Source: Brevinema andersonii (GTDB taxonomy: Bacteria; Spirochaetota; DYKD01). From it: a DNA stretch of 55,915 bases. The notes below the pieces were generated by a model that did no database searches, was not told the DNA's origin, and saw only the letters and a program-made list of their open reading frames with translations. Below, one piece after another: positions 44,777 to 53,373 of the stretch (its first letter is position 1; each line of letters opens with the position of its first letter). Position numbers and translations under genes: made by a program. The stretch is taken from positions 1 to 55,915 of the forward strand of contig DYKD01000012.1 of NCBI GenBank assembly GCA_020722765.1. Direction: 5' to 3'.

Positions 44777-47700
44777 ATGAGACAACTGACACTCCTTTTG
44801 ACTATCCTCATCGCGTCTTCCACATTCGGACAAACAAATATACAAAACGCACTTATGGAAGGACGAATGCAGTATGCCTTCAATCAGCTTGAAAAGTCCA
44901 TATGGAATGCACCTTCTGAACAAAAATCACTCCTCTCTTTACAGGAGATGACAGACCTGTTCAGCATGGTTTCCAACACTTCAGGATTCACAAACGCCTG
45001 TCTTTCCATGATGGAGTCTTCCATAGCAGACCCTTTTCTCAAATACAAGGCACGTGAATTCCTCCTTGACTATCTTGTACTTACAGGACAAATAAAAAAA
45101 TCAATAAATCTTACCCAAGTAAACGGACCTATTACAAATTGGAAAGCGCTTGGTCCTTTCCGAAAGACTGGTCCTGGAGATTTCAACTACGAGTTCTCCT
45201 TCGAAAAAGAATTTGACGAAAACAGGACGTATGAGGAATCCGGGATATCATACTCCTTTTACAAAATCCATCCTTTCACCATAGCTGGCGAGATGGCTCC
45301 TTTTTATGGCAGGAACAGCAAGAATTCGACCTGCTACTTGTCAACATCCATTTACGCACCAGCAGACGGGACTTACTTTCTCCACATCCAATCCTCAGAT
45401 CCTTATAAACTATGGCTTAACAAAAAATTGATCCAAACAGAAAAACAGGTTTCAACAGAATATTCACCTGACAATTATATCCAGATGAACTTGAAGAAAG
45501 GACTTTATAAGGTCATCCTGAAAATGGGCAGAAAATCCGCACTACCAGTATTCAGGATTTCTTTTGTTGATTCAGGATGGAAAGCCCCCTATCATTCCAA
45601 AGATTCAGCAATACAGGGAAGCGTCATTACAGCAGAATCCATTGAAGGACCTGATCTCAGATACGCCCTCTCCCGCACAGAACGCCCAGACGCAACTGCA
45701 GAAGACTGGTTTTTTTTAGCGCGGAAAAATCTGTATAATGGAAGGATTGACCAGTTCACACGAAATATGAACAAAGCCCTGGATATGGATAAGAAAAACA
45801 GGTTCATGCGTTACTACTATAGCAAAACATTCATACTCGGAGACGAGTATTCCGGATCATCCAGAATCAACAGGGCTCTTGAATTCCTCAAAGACGAGTC
45901 GCTCTCCCGCTATAGCGGTGCCAATTATCTGCTTGCCTATAACGACATCATCAACGGAAGACTCCGTGAAGCAGCTGAACGCATTGCCAGACTTCCCTCA
46001 ACACAGAAGAATTCCACACTCATGCTGATCATGGCAAGCAGGGCCTACTCTGAACTCAACTGGGAAAATGAACTTGTCAAGACCGGGAAAAAGGCTCTCC
46101 AAAAAGCGCCTAGCCATAAGGACACAGTTGAACGTCTTGCACAATATTATGACAAGAAAAACCCTGCTGAAGCTTTCGCACTTCGCAGCAGATACATGTC
46201 TATCAGACCGAACAGCCTGGACAATATCCTTTTGGCACGAGCTTTTATCTTTGCGGGAAAATATGAAGAGGCCCTTGCCACCATTGACAAACTTGAAGAA
46301 CGCTTCCCTAGCCTTGTAGAATGCACGCTTCTGAAAGCTGAAATCGCTTCACGCAGAGGGCTCATACAGGAAATGAAGAAACTTCTTGCTGTTGTCACTG
46401 AAAACTACAGTGACAATTCCTATTTCATGGATACAGTGAGCAGATTACAGTATCATTCAGGTATGAGAGAGGAAGGGCTATCAAATCTTGTTACTGCCAT
46501 GACATCCGATCCTGGAAACATCTTCCTTGCAGACAGGCTCTCCTTCCTTACAGAAAAAACATTTGAAGAGCTACAGGAATATATTGACATAAGCAAAGAT
46601 CCTGAAACAGTAAAAACAGCATTCACATCGCAGGACACATCAGAATCCGGTGCTGTCATACTAAATGATGAAGAAGTCCTAAAAATCAACCATGACGGAA
46701 CCTGGTATATGATTATCCGGCAATTCATAAAAATAACTGACAAGAAAGGAATCGAACGGTGGGCAAGCCCGTCCATCCCTTATTATCCTCGCATCAAAAT
46801 CCTCCGTGCAGTAACACGTCTTGAAAACGGAGAGCAAATCGATGCGACTGAGATGAAACGTCAAAATGAATTCATTGTCATCTCATATCCTGCAGTGCGC
46901 AAAGATGCAGTAGTTGAACTCTGCTATATGATTTCAGGAGGTGAAAATGAACTTGCTGAAGGCACACCTTGGCTGACTACAGACATGCACATTTTCCGAA
47001 CAAAAGATGATCCTATAAAAAACGTTTCGTACCAGATTATCACAGCTAAAGACATGCCCCTTTCTATTCGAAAAGGGAATTTCGGAAAATCAGTAATTGA
47101 AACCATCAGTACAAATGGAAACATGCAATGCCTTTCTTTTACAGCCAAAGAAATGGCTCCCCTGAAAGAAGAAACGTCCCTCCCATCCCTTCCTGACCTG
47201 GTCCCATGGATTTCCTATTCCACTTTCCCAAAAGACGAATCCCTTTTCAGGGCATGGTTCCATGGACTGACGGATCCTATCCTGACCCCCTACTCGGAAT
47301 TCGATACGAAACTGTTCACATTCACTGACAACAGGGATCTCAAAAACAATCCCTATCATATTGCAAGAAAAATCTATCTCTGGATAAACAAGAATATCCG
47401 TGTCCTAGAAGGATCCCCTTTCACATTCCAAGAAAGCCGTAAGACGTTGGATCTTCTGACAGGCACAGTAATGGACAAAATCCTTCTCATGAAAGCCTTC
47501 CTACAACGTCTAGGATTGTCTTCTGACATACTTCTCATACGCACGACTGCCATGCCTGAATCAGAGAAAATTCCTCTGGATACGAAACTGTTTGATGACG
47601 CTCTCCTAAAAGTTAAAATTGATGGCAAAACATACTTCCTGGACATGCATGGGAAACATCTGGCTTTCGGCGACATGACATGGGAAAAACACAATGCCTT

Positions 47701-48388
47701 TGCCATGAACATGACGACGGGGATGACCGAACGTCTGCCTTCCCTTCCTCAAGACAAACAGGAGAATATCATCATCTACAGCAACAACGCATTCATCCCA
47801 AAAGACGGGATCATCCAACTTACAGGGACACGCACTTTCAAAGGTTACTACACAGTCTATCAGGATATTTTTGAAGACAAGGATACTTTCGAACTTACTG
47901 TGAACCAGATTGAAAACCAGAACCTACGCGGTCTGAGCGTGACAAATTCAAGACTCATGGAACTGGATGGGACAAACAGGAGTTTCCAATATTCAGTGAA
48001 AGGGTTCAGCGCTTCCTGGATTTCAGGAACTGGAGAGAAAAGAAGCATACCCTTTTTCGGATCTAAAACCAGGCTTTTTGACAGGTATATTACGGACATG
48101 TCGCGGAAAAGCCCTTTAAAAATTTACATGCCCATACAGAATGAACAGACTATCCTTTATAAATTCGATGGCTGGGAAGTGTCAGAAAAACCATCAGACC
48201 TGGAAATCAAGACAGAATTCGGCTCCTATCTTACATCATACAAAAAACTGGAAGATGGTTCCTTGAAAATCAAAGTAAAGACAGACATTCCCCTTCAGAC
48301 AATTCCAGTTGAAAAATACCAGTCGTTTGTTGATTTCTGCAAGCAGGTAAACGACACTGAAAACCAGGAAGTCCTCATCAAGAGATAA
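44777..48388 (+). CDS. Paralogous TPR - DUF3857 - transglutaminase-like protein, catalytically degenerate
   Basis: 1203 aa; signal peptide RQLTLLLTILIASSTFG. Same domain order as its upstream neighbour: N-terminal PA14-like beta region (YKLWLNKKLIQTEKQV), TPRs (~320-600), DUF3857 (WYMIIRQFIKITDKKGIERW), and a transglutaminase fold. At the active site the Cys is replaced by Val898 (LTGTVMDKILLM against GFGDCKDKATLM) and the His by Asp941 (FDDAL against FDHAV). Only the Asp (956) remains. It is therefore probably a pseudoenzyme that partners or regulates the intact paralogue. The ATG follows AGGA and lies one base after the TGA of the first gene, so translation is likely coupled. Confidence 0.78.
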   Translation: MRQLTLLLTILIASSTFGQTNIQNALMEGRMQYAFNQLEKSIWNAPSEQKSLLSLQEMTDLFSMVSNTSGFTNACLSMMESSIADPFLKYKAREFLLDYLVLTGQIKKSINLTQVNGPITNWKALGPFRKTGPGDFNYEFSFEKEFDENRTYEESGISYSFYKIHPFTIAGEMAPFYGRNSKNSTCYLSTSIYAPADGTYFLHIQSSDPYKLWLNKKLIQTEKQVSTEYSPDNYIQMNLKKGLYKVILKMGRKSALPVFRISFVDSGWKAPYHSKDSAIQGSVITAESIEGPDLRYALSRTERPDATAEDWFFLARKNLYNGRIDQFTRNMNKALDMDKKNRFMRYYYSKTFILGDEYSGSSRINRALEFLKDESLSRYSGANYLLAYNDIINGRLREAAERIARLPSTQKNSTLMLIMASRAYSELNWENELVKTGKKALQKAPSHKDTVERLAQYYDKKNPAEAFALRSRYMSIRPNSLDNILLARAFIFAGKYEEALATIDKLEERFPSLVECTLLKAEIASRRGLIQEMKKLLAVVTENYSDNSYFMDTVSRLQYHSGMREEGLSNLVTAMTSDPGNIFLADRLSFLTEKTFEELQEYIDISKDPETVKTAFTSQDTSESGAVILNDEEVLKINHDGTWYMIIRQFIKITDKKGIERWASPSIPYYPRIKILRAVTRLENGEQIDATEMKRQNEFIVISYPAVRKDAVVELCYMISGGENELAEGTPWLTTDMHIFRTKDDPIKNVSYQIITAKDMPLSIRKGNFGKSVIETISTNGNMQCLSFTAKEMAPLKEETSLPSLPDLVPWISYSTFPKDESLFRAWFHGLTDPILTPYSEFDTKLFTFTDNRDLKNNPYHIARKIYLWINKNIRVLEGSPFTFQESRKTLDLLTGTVMDKILLMKAFLQRLGLSSDILLIRTTAMPESEKIPLDTKLFDDALLKVKIDGKTYFLDMHGKHLAFGDMTWEKHNAFAMNMTTGMTERLPSLPQDKQENIIIYSNNAFIPKDGIIQLTGTRTFKGYYTVYQDIFEDKDTFELTVNQIENQNLRGLSVTNSRLMELDGTNRSFQYSVKGFSASWISGTGEKRSIPFFGSKTRLFDRYITDMSRKSPLKIYMPIQNEQTILYKFDGWEVSEKPSDLEIKTEFGSYLTSYKKLEDGSLKIKVKTDIPLQTIPVEKYQSFVDFCKQVNDTENQEVLIKR

Positions 48389-48393
48389 ATCCT

Positions 48394-49140
48394 TCAGACA
48401 ACCTTAGCCTTAAAAATCCTGTACCAGATCAGTTCAATCATAAACAAAGGCAGTTTGAACAAGGCAGGCATCCGCTTTGGATCAACAACAGCCCTGAACA
48501 ACCATTCCATTCCCATCTTCCTTATGCTTTCAGGCGCAAGAACCTGAAATCCTGCAACTACATCAAACGAACCACCTACACCCATCATGATGGGAACCTT
48601 GATTTGATCCCTGTAGTTGTAAATGAAAATTTCCTGTTTGAACGCACCCATACCCACAAAAAGAAAATCCGGTTTGGTCTTCCTAATCGCTTCCACAATC
48701 TGCAGTTCCCGGAACTCGTCATAAAAACCATGATGGCGCCCCACGATGCGGAGATTCTTATATGTCTGCTTCACACGCATGCAAAGCGCATCCATCATCT
48801 TGCTCCGGCCTCCCAGAAAAAAAACAGAGGACTTATGCTCATTCGCATAGTGAAGAAAACTTCTGAAAAGGTCATACCCAGTCACACGTTCCTTGAACGT
48901 ATGTCCGAACAGTTTCCCTGCCCATAAGATTCCAACACCATCAGGTGTGACAACTTCCGCTGTGTTGACCAGTTCCAACAAATCCTTGTTGCGTTGAGCT
49001 TCGTAAAACATGTTGGAATTGAGAGTTATGATATGTGTGGATTTACGTTTCTTGATCAACTGTGGAAGCGATTCCAATATTTCCGAACAGGTTGTATTAT
49101 TAACTTTGATTTTCTTGAGACGTATGATTTCATCAGGCAT
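48394..49140 (-). CDS. WecG/TagA/CpsF-family glycosyltransferase (GT26)
   Basis: 248 aa, cytoplasmic/peripheral membrane. Transfers a sugar (N-acetylmannosaminuronate, N-acetylmannosamine or glucose in known members) to a lipid-linked saccharide for surface polymers. The family signature is visible: TLNSNMFYEAQRN, TPDGVGILWAGKLFG, RVTGYDLF, and PDFLFVGMGAFKQEIFI with GVGGSFDVVAG. Its start is one base after the rsmE stop. The C-terminal region (AVVDPKRMPALFKLPLFMI) is the usual membrane-associating tail. Acceptor and donor are unknown; no other polymer-synthesis genes adjoin it except the GT4 gene 4 kb away. Confidence 0.88.
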   Translation of the reverse strand: MPDEIIRLKKIKVNNTTCSEILESLPQLIKKRKSTHIITLNSNMFYEAQRNKDLLELVNTAEVVTPDGVGILWAGKLFGHTFKERVTGYDLFRSFLHYANEHKSSVFFLGGRSKMMDALCMRVKQTYKNLRIVGRHHGFYDEFRELQIVEAIRKTKPDFLFVGMGAFKQEIFIYNYRDQIKVPIMMGVGGSFDVVAGFQVLAPESIRKMGMEWLFRAVVDPKRMPALFKLPLFMIELIWYRIFKAKVV

Positions 49141-49141
49141 G

Positions 49142-49864
49142 TCAGATCGAACCCGCCCTGTTTCTTAGCAGTACAAGACTTGTCATCGCCGCAGTCTCAG
49201 CACGCAGTATCGCTTTTCCCAAACTTGCCTTTTTCACATTAAACCCATCTGCCAAAGAGACCTCATCAGAAGTCCATCCCCCTTCAGGACCGACACAGAT
49301 GACGAATTCAGAGAAAGAGCCAAGATCAATGTCATTGATCCTGACTGAATCTTCCAACTCATAAGGCATGACAATCAAACGATCCTTATTCTGGGACATC
49401 GCTTTGAGCATGTCAGACCAAGGTTTCGGTTTGTTGATATAAGGGATGGAAAGCCTTTGAGACTGCATGGCTGCTGAACGGATGATCCGTTGCCACCTTT
49501 CCATTTTATCCTTCAGATTCCTGGAAGCGACATTTTTTGTCAACAACGGTTGGAAGCCATGACATCCTAACTGTGTACAAAACTGGAGAGTCAAATCAAA
49601 ATGGTCTTCCTGTATGAGTGCCGGAGCAATGATAAAGCGTGGAGTATCCGATTCTGCAGTCTCACTTGTTTCCAGGATAACGAGCGTAATATCTTTCTTG
49701 TCAATATACTTCACTTCAGCCAGATAAGTAAAATTATCAGAACGAACCTTAACCTTCTCGCCTATCTTGGCATGAAGTACGTTCTTGAAATGGTGGAAGT
49801 TGTCATCCTTGAGGACAATCTTTTCAGATTTGATATCCTTAGAATCTACAAAACAATAGAACAC
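49142..49864 (-). CDS. rsmE: 16S rRNA (uracil-1498-N3)-methyltransferase
   Basis: 240 aa. Methylates U1498 of 16S rRNA with S-adenosylmethionine. A SPOUT-fold enzyme with the trefoil-knot signatures FVICVGPEGGWTSDEV and LGKAILRAETAAM. The N-terminal PUA-like domain contains HHFKNVLHAKIGEKV. The start is GTG with GGAG five bases ahead. It precedes the glycosyltransferase gene by one base, a chance or housekeeping operon rather than a functional pairing. Confidence 0.93.
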   Translation of the reverse strand: MFYCFVDSKDIKSEKIVLKDDNFHHFKNVLHAKIGEKVKVRSDNFTYLAEVKYIDKKDITLVILETSETAESDTPRFIIAPALIQEDHFDLTLQFCTQLGCHGFQPLLTKNVASRNLKDKMERWQRIIRSAAMQSQRLSIPYINKPKPWSDMLKAMSQNKDRLIVMPYELEDSVRINDIDLGSFSEFVICVGPEGGWTSDEVSLADGFNVKKASLGKAILRAETAAMTSLVLLRNRAGSI

Positions 49865-49938
49865 AAAAACTCCTCATCTGAAATGCTGATAAACATACAG
49901 TAATAATCGGATTTTGTCAATTCTTGAGACTGGAAAAA

Positions 49939-50928
49939 TCATTCATATAGCCTGGAAATTTCCTTTTGCCTGAAAAACATCCAAGGCTTGAATTCAAAGA
50001 CCTGAACAACCACTTCTTTCTTTCTGAGCCTGATCTCATAAGGGAGACCCAGTTTGACAGTCATGTGATAGAAAGCTGCCAATTCTGCCATATCTTCAGC
50101 CCAGCTCATGCTGCCGTAAATAGAAGCAAAAGGAGTCTTCCCCAGAGCTTGATACATCCTCAACGCATTTGTAACAGAGAAATGTGGCCCTCCGCCAAAT
50201 CCATAGAAATCAGCCTTGTTTCTTAAGGGATAATCATATTTCTTAACAGGAAGCCTGTAGTCTTTCCAGATCTTGGCAGTGAAAGGTGTCGCCTTGGATT
50301 TCTGTCCAAGTATTTCACGTGTGGTTTTTTCAACATAAGGGGTAAGTCTCCTCATGTAATCCACAACATGAGTCCCTTCATGCAGGAGGATATACAGCAA
50401 CCCAGTATAATTCGTCCCACACCATACATCCACACTTGTTGCGGGATCCTTGATAAAGCAGGTGTTCTCCTTGTATGTCAACCATTTTGAAATATCATTT
50501 TTCATGGTAGCGGGATTGATGAAAAGGACTGTTTTCATATTGCCATCAGCATCAACAATATAATCAGCCAAGCCGCTTCCCATGAAATTATCAATGAAGT
50601 AGATGCCAACAAGATCATTTTTGAACGTATCGACAAAATATGAAGGAAGAAGTTCAAGATAATTGCTCAGCATGAGACGCTCTGACACCAAGAGCCTATA
50701 AGGCCTATAATCTGTCCTGCCATCCATGTTGCGAAGGTATTGAATGGCAAAATCAGGAGCGTCCTGGACACGTTGCATGAGGGAAGAGCGTATATCAAAC
50801 TTATAGTTTGTAAGGCAATGCGCAGGCTCTTTCATCACTTTTTGGAGAGTAGACTCCTTCGCATGCAAGGGTATCAAAAGCCACAATGACGCCATCACTG
50901 AAAGAAAGAGACGAATCTTATTCATCAC
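49939..50928 (-). CDS. Secreted zinc-metallopeptidase-like protein
   Basis: 329 aa; signal peptide (IRLFLSVMASLWLLIPLHA). The motif LLHEGTHVVDY is a HExxH zinc site (His183, Glu184, His187), and a Glu in WAEDMAEL (Glu278) lies where gluzincins place the third ligand. No recognised peptidase family. GTG at 50928 and ATG at 50925 share one AGGAGGT. It overlaps the upstream 110-aa membrane-protein gene by 11 bp, so both probably act together at the envelope. Confidence 0.65.
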   Translation of the reverse strand: MMNKIRLFLSVMASLWLLIPLHAKESTLQKVMKEPAHCLTNYKFDIRSSLMQRVQDAPDFAIQYLRNMDGRTDYRPYRLLVSERLMLSNYLELLPSYFVDTFKNDLVGIYFIDNFMGSGLADYIVDADGNMKTVLFINPATMKNDISKWLTYKENTCFIKDPATSVDVWCGTNYTGLLYILLHEGTHVVDYMRRLTPYVEKTTREILGQKSKATPFTAKIWKDYRLPVKKYDYPLRNKADFYGFGGGPHFSVTNALRMYQALGKTPFASIYGSMSWAEDMAELAAFYHMTVKLGLPYEIRLRKKEVVVQVFEFKPWMFFRQKEISRLYE

Positions 50929-51250
50929 TTTTTTGTACCTCCTTGAGATTTTTCTGTTCTTTCAATTTTCTTTCGCTCTCTTCCGCATCCAGTTTTGCCA
51001 CCTTTTGCGAAAGACCTTTTATATCCAGCAAAGTGTCCAACCAATTGCTGAACAGGAACAGGACAATGACCGAAACCGCATAGATGCCCAGACGTACAAA
51101 AGAATCCTTTACTGCCCATTCAAAAACCACAAGCCAAAAAACAAAAGCAGCAGCAGCAAGAAGAGCTGTCGTTTTGATAAGATTGGCTTTCTTCAGACCC
51201 TGTCTGATCATGGAAGGCTGGTTGAACCTGTTCTGCTGCGGGCTTCTCAT
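50918..51250 (-). CDS. Small two-helix membrane protein, unknown function
   Basis: 110 aa. A basic N-terminus is followed by two membrane helices (TALLAAAAFVFWLVVFEW; LGIYAVSVIVLFLFSNW) and a charged, coiled-coil-like tail (KVAKLDAEESERKLKEQKNL). No family recognised. The ATG overlaps the stop of the hydrolase gene (ATGA) and has GGGAGG upstream; its own end overlaps the metallopeptidase gene. This overlapping arrangement implies a stoichiometric link among hydrolase, membrane protein and peptidase. Confidence 0.65.
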   Translation of the reverse strand: MRSPQQNRFNQPSMIRQGLKKANLIKTTALLAAAAFVFWLVVFEWAVKDSFVRLGIYAVSVIVLFLFSNWLDTLLDIKGLSQKVAKLDAEESERKLKEQKNLKEVQKSDE

Positions 51251-52251
51251 ATTCCCTCCCTTGCTTTAATCACAAGGTCCTTTATCTGGTCTATTAGGAA
51301 ATCCGGCTCATCAAGATGCATGGCATGTGTCGATTTTTCAGCAACAATCCATTCACTTTTAGGTGAATAAGCGAGCATCTCCCTGGCGAGTTCCTCATGC
51401 AAGGACTCCATCTCTTTTGTCAACGTCGCATCAACACCATAATCGATCCAGTTCTTCATATTCACTTCTGGAGAAGGGTATACGATTTTCAAGGGGATGG
51501 GAGGAAAAGGACCGATCGATTTCACTTCCTCACCAGCCAATACAGATGAGACAGATTCACTGTAGAATGTATTGAACGCATCTGGTCTGGAGTAATGTTC
51601 ATTCACATGGCGTTTGATTTCAGCAGGAATGCGTGGATATGCTTCCATCTTGAACAGACGGACCAATCCTAGAGCTGCGAGAAGTCGTCCCATTTTCAAA
51701 CCTTGGGATTTGTCGTAATACGATTTGTAGGTTGGGAAGCGTATATACCATCTCTTGTTATCCAAAGATAGACTATCCAGCAATGCTGCTCCCACAACTT
51801 CAGACGGATACTGACGGCAGAAATAATCTACGTAATATCCACCTTGGGAATGGCCTACAAGCACATAAGGTGGTTTGATTCCTGCATTCTGGAGTGCTCT
51901 ATGTGTCTCCTCAACAATCCTTGCTGAAGTTCGTGGGAAAGGTCCAGTCTCACTCCATCCATAGCCTGCACGATCCAATGTGACTACAGTTGTGGTCTTG
52001 GCGAGTTCATCCTGGATATGCCACCATTCACAGGAAGGTCCCCCTCCCCAAGTAAAAATGACAACCGCAGGTCCTGATTCACCATGGATATGGATGTAAA
52101 GCTTGTGTCCGCCCGCATCCACCATTTTTCCTGAGGGGTCAGGATATTTTTCCCAACGCATGGAAAGCAACTTGTTAAAAACAGCTGAGAGAACAATAAA
52201 AATTAAAAGCATTATCAGTAAAACAATTATGAATAAGAAAATGTAACCCAT
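51247..52251 (-). CDS. Membrane-anchored alpha/beta-hydrolase
   Basis: 334 aa. One N-terminal membrane helix (IFLFIIVLLIMLLIFIVLSA) is followed by an alpha/beta-hydrolase domain: oxyanion loop FTWGGGPSCEWW, DRAGYGWSE, and nucleophile elbow GHSQGG. A late Asp and the His of KSTHAMHLDEPDFL complete the triad. Family members are lipases, esterases or peptidases; the substrate is not apparent. AAAGGA lies ahead of the ATG. It follows the CYTH gene by 11 bp. Confidence 0.8.
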   Translation of the reverse strand: MGYIFLFIIVLLIMLLIFIVLSAVFNKLLSMRWEKYPDPSGKMVDAGGHKLYIHIHGESGPAVVIFTWGGGPSCEWWHIQDELAKTTTVVTLDRAGYGWSETGPFPRTSARIVEETHRALQNAGIKPPYVLVGHSQGGYYVDYFCRQYPSEVVGAALLDSLSLDNKRWYIRFPTYKSYYDKSQGLKMGRLLAALGLVRLFKMEAYPRIPAEIKRHVNEHYSRPDAFNTFYSESVSSVLAGEEVKSIGPFPPIPLKIVYPSPEVNMKNWIDYGVDATLTKEMESLHEELAREMLAYSPKSEWIVAEKSTHAMHLDEPDFLIDQIKDLVIKAREGI

Positions 52252-52262
52252 TGACAGTCCTT

Positions 52263-52724
52263 TCAGTTATTCCAATGCTTGTAAGGTTTTATAGAAAGAG
52301 AAGCATTTGTATATTGTTTTTTGTGAGTCACTTCCTTACCAATCCAGGAAGGCTTCGTGAATTTCTCATTCTCTGAAGGAAGCTCGATTTCTGCAACAAC
52401 AAGTCCTTTGTTCTCTCCCAGAAACTCGTCTACTTCCCAAAGCTTGCCTGAAAACCGGACATACCATCTGTACTTATCGATGATGGATCCTGAACAGAGA
52501 GAGAGCATCTGGACTGCATCTTTCTTTGGGACAGGAAATTCAAACTCATCCCTGCTGATTCCTTTCTTCTTGCCTTTCACAGTAAGGAAAGCTTTTTCTC
52601 CAGCAATCCTTACTCTTACAGTCGGTCTGGTAGATAGATATCCCTGTTGCATCCTTACTTTTCTGGAATTTTTCCTATAACCTGATGAAAGCACCAGGAA
52701 TTTCCGTTCGATTTCTTTTGCCAC
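52263..52724 (-). CDS. CYTH-domain protein (triphosphate tunnel metalloenzyme)
   Basis: 153 aa. The N-terminal EIERKFLVL is the ExExK signature that lines the catalytic tunnel, followed by QGYLSTRPTVRVRIAGEKAFLTVKGKK with the arginines/lysines that hold the triphosphate. WEVDEFLGENKGLVVAEIEL supplies the late acidic metal ligands. Bacterial relatives of this length hydrolyse inorganic tripolyphosphate or related substrates. GTG start with GAGGT upstream; 22 bp after the antitoxin gene. Confidence 0.9.
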   Translation of the reverse strand: MAKEIERKFLVLSSGYRKNSRKVRMQQGYLSTRPTVRVRIAGEKAFLTVKGKKKGISRDEFEFPVPKKDAVQMLSLCSGSIIDKYRWYVRFSGKLWEVDEFLGENKGLVVAEIELPSENEKFTKPSWIGKEVTHKKQYTNASLSIKPYKHWNN

Positions 52725-52746
52725 AGGACCTCTTTATGGTATCAAA

Positions 52747-52962
52747 TCAGACTGCAACTGGTGTCAGATTATATACCTTTGCCAGTTTTGATGCTTTAAT
52801 AATATCGTTGTTTTTCAAAGCTTCACGAACAGCATCCATTTTTTGAGCATCTTCCAAAGATAGATATGGAGACCAGGATAGTTCTGATTCAACAAGATCA
52901 ATATCAACTTCTGCAACATAAGAGCCTTCATGTATCATTTTCTTTACATGTCGTAAACTCAT
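52747..52962 (-). CDS. Antitoxin-like small protein downstream of a broken DUF4258 toxin
   Basis: 71 aa; start ATG at 52962 with AAGGAGG six bases ahead. Acidic, helical protein (MSLRHVKKMIHEGSYVAEVD, then LSLEDAQKMDAVREALKNND). It resembles the small partners that follow DUF4258 toxins in type II toxin-antitoxin pairs, and the toxin stop overlaps its start (ATGA). The reading frame is intact while the toxin is not. It could persist as an orphan regulator of its own promoter at 53219-53247. Confidence 0.6.
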   Translation of the reverse strand: MSLRHVKKMIHEGSYVAEVDIDLVESELSWSPYLSLEDAQKMDAVREALKNNDIIKASKLAKVYNLTPVAV

Positions 52963-53211
52963 GTCAACCTCCTTAAAAAATCCGAAGTCCATTTTTCTGG
53001 ATCTGGTAAATATGCAGTAATAAGCACAGCTGGAGAACTCAACCCCTTGGGAATACCCCAAAGGACATGTACTGGCGTTCCAGCATTTGTCTTTTGTAAA
53101 AGTAAAATACAAGAACAATCCATCCTCGCACAGTTGATCATAACCATGTTCTGATATTTTCACATCTCCAGAATCAACCAATGATAGGATTCTTTTCATA
53201 AATTCATTCAT
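52959..53211 (-). pseudogene. DUF4258-type toxin gene with internal deletion and frameshift
   Basis: The first frame reads MNEFMKRILSLVDSGDVKIS then EHGYDQLCEDG, the N-terminus of DUF4258 proteins. The C-terminal part continues in another frame: LLLQKTNAGTPVHVLWGIPK, then SSPAVLITAYLPDPEKW and a stop. About 25 codons between the two parts that intact members have are missing, and the join shifts the frame near 53130. DUF4258 proteins are RelE/HigB-like mRNA interferases. The deletion removes the middle strands, so it should be inactive. The uninterrupted first frame also fuses through to the antitoxin, giving a misleading 178-codon reading frame. Confidence 0.7.
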
Positions 53212-53218
53212 ATTATGG

Positions 53219-53247
53219 AAAATACCCTGTTTTTTAACAAAAGTCAA
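53219..53247 (-). promoter_or_regulatory. Promoter of the toxin-antitoxin remnant and perhaps the CYTH operon
   Basis: TTGACT (53242-53247), 17-bp spacer, TATTTT (53219-53224), reading leftward, seven bases before the first toxin ATG at 53211. The gaps downstream to rsmE are short, so it may drive the whole run. Confidence 0.55.
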
Positions 53248-53373
53248 TTTAAGAATCCACACTCTTAACACCTTTTTCTTCATCCCTTAACACAATATTC
53301 ACCTGTATCCCTTTAATTTGAACCATAAAAGATGAAAACCAAAAGTTGCCATAGGGTGACACAGGAGACTCCC

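Noticed and set aside
52747-53283. Continuous 178-codon reading frame
   Set aside because: It is an accidental fusion of the toxin N-terminus, out-of-frame sequence and the antitoxin. The ribosome-binding site and homology place the antitoxin start at 52962.
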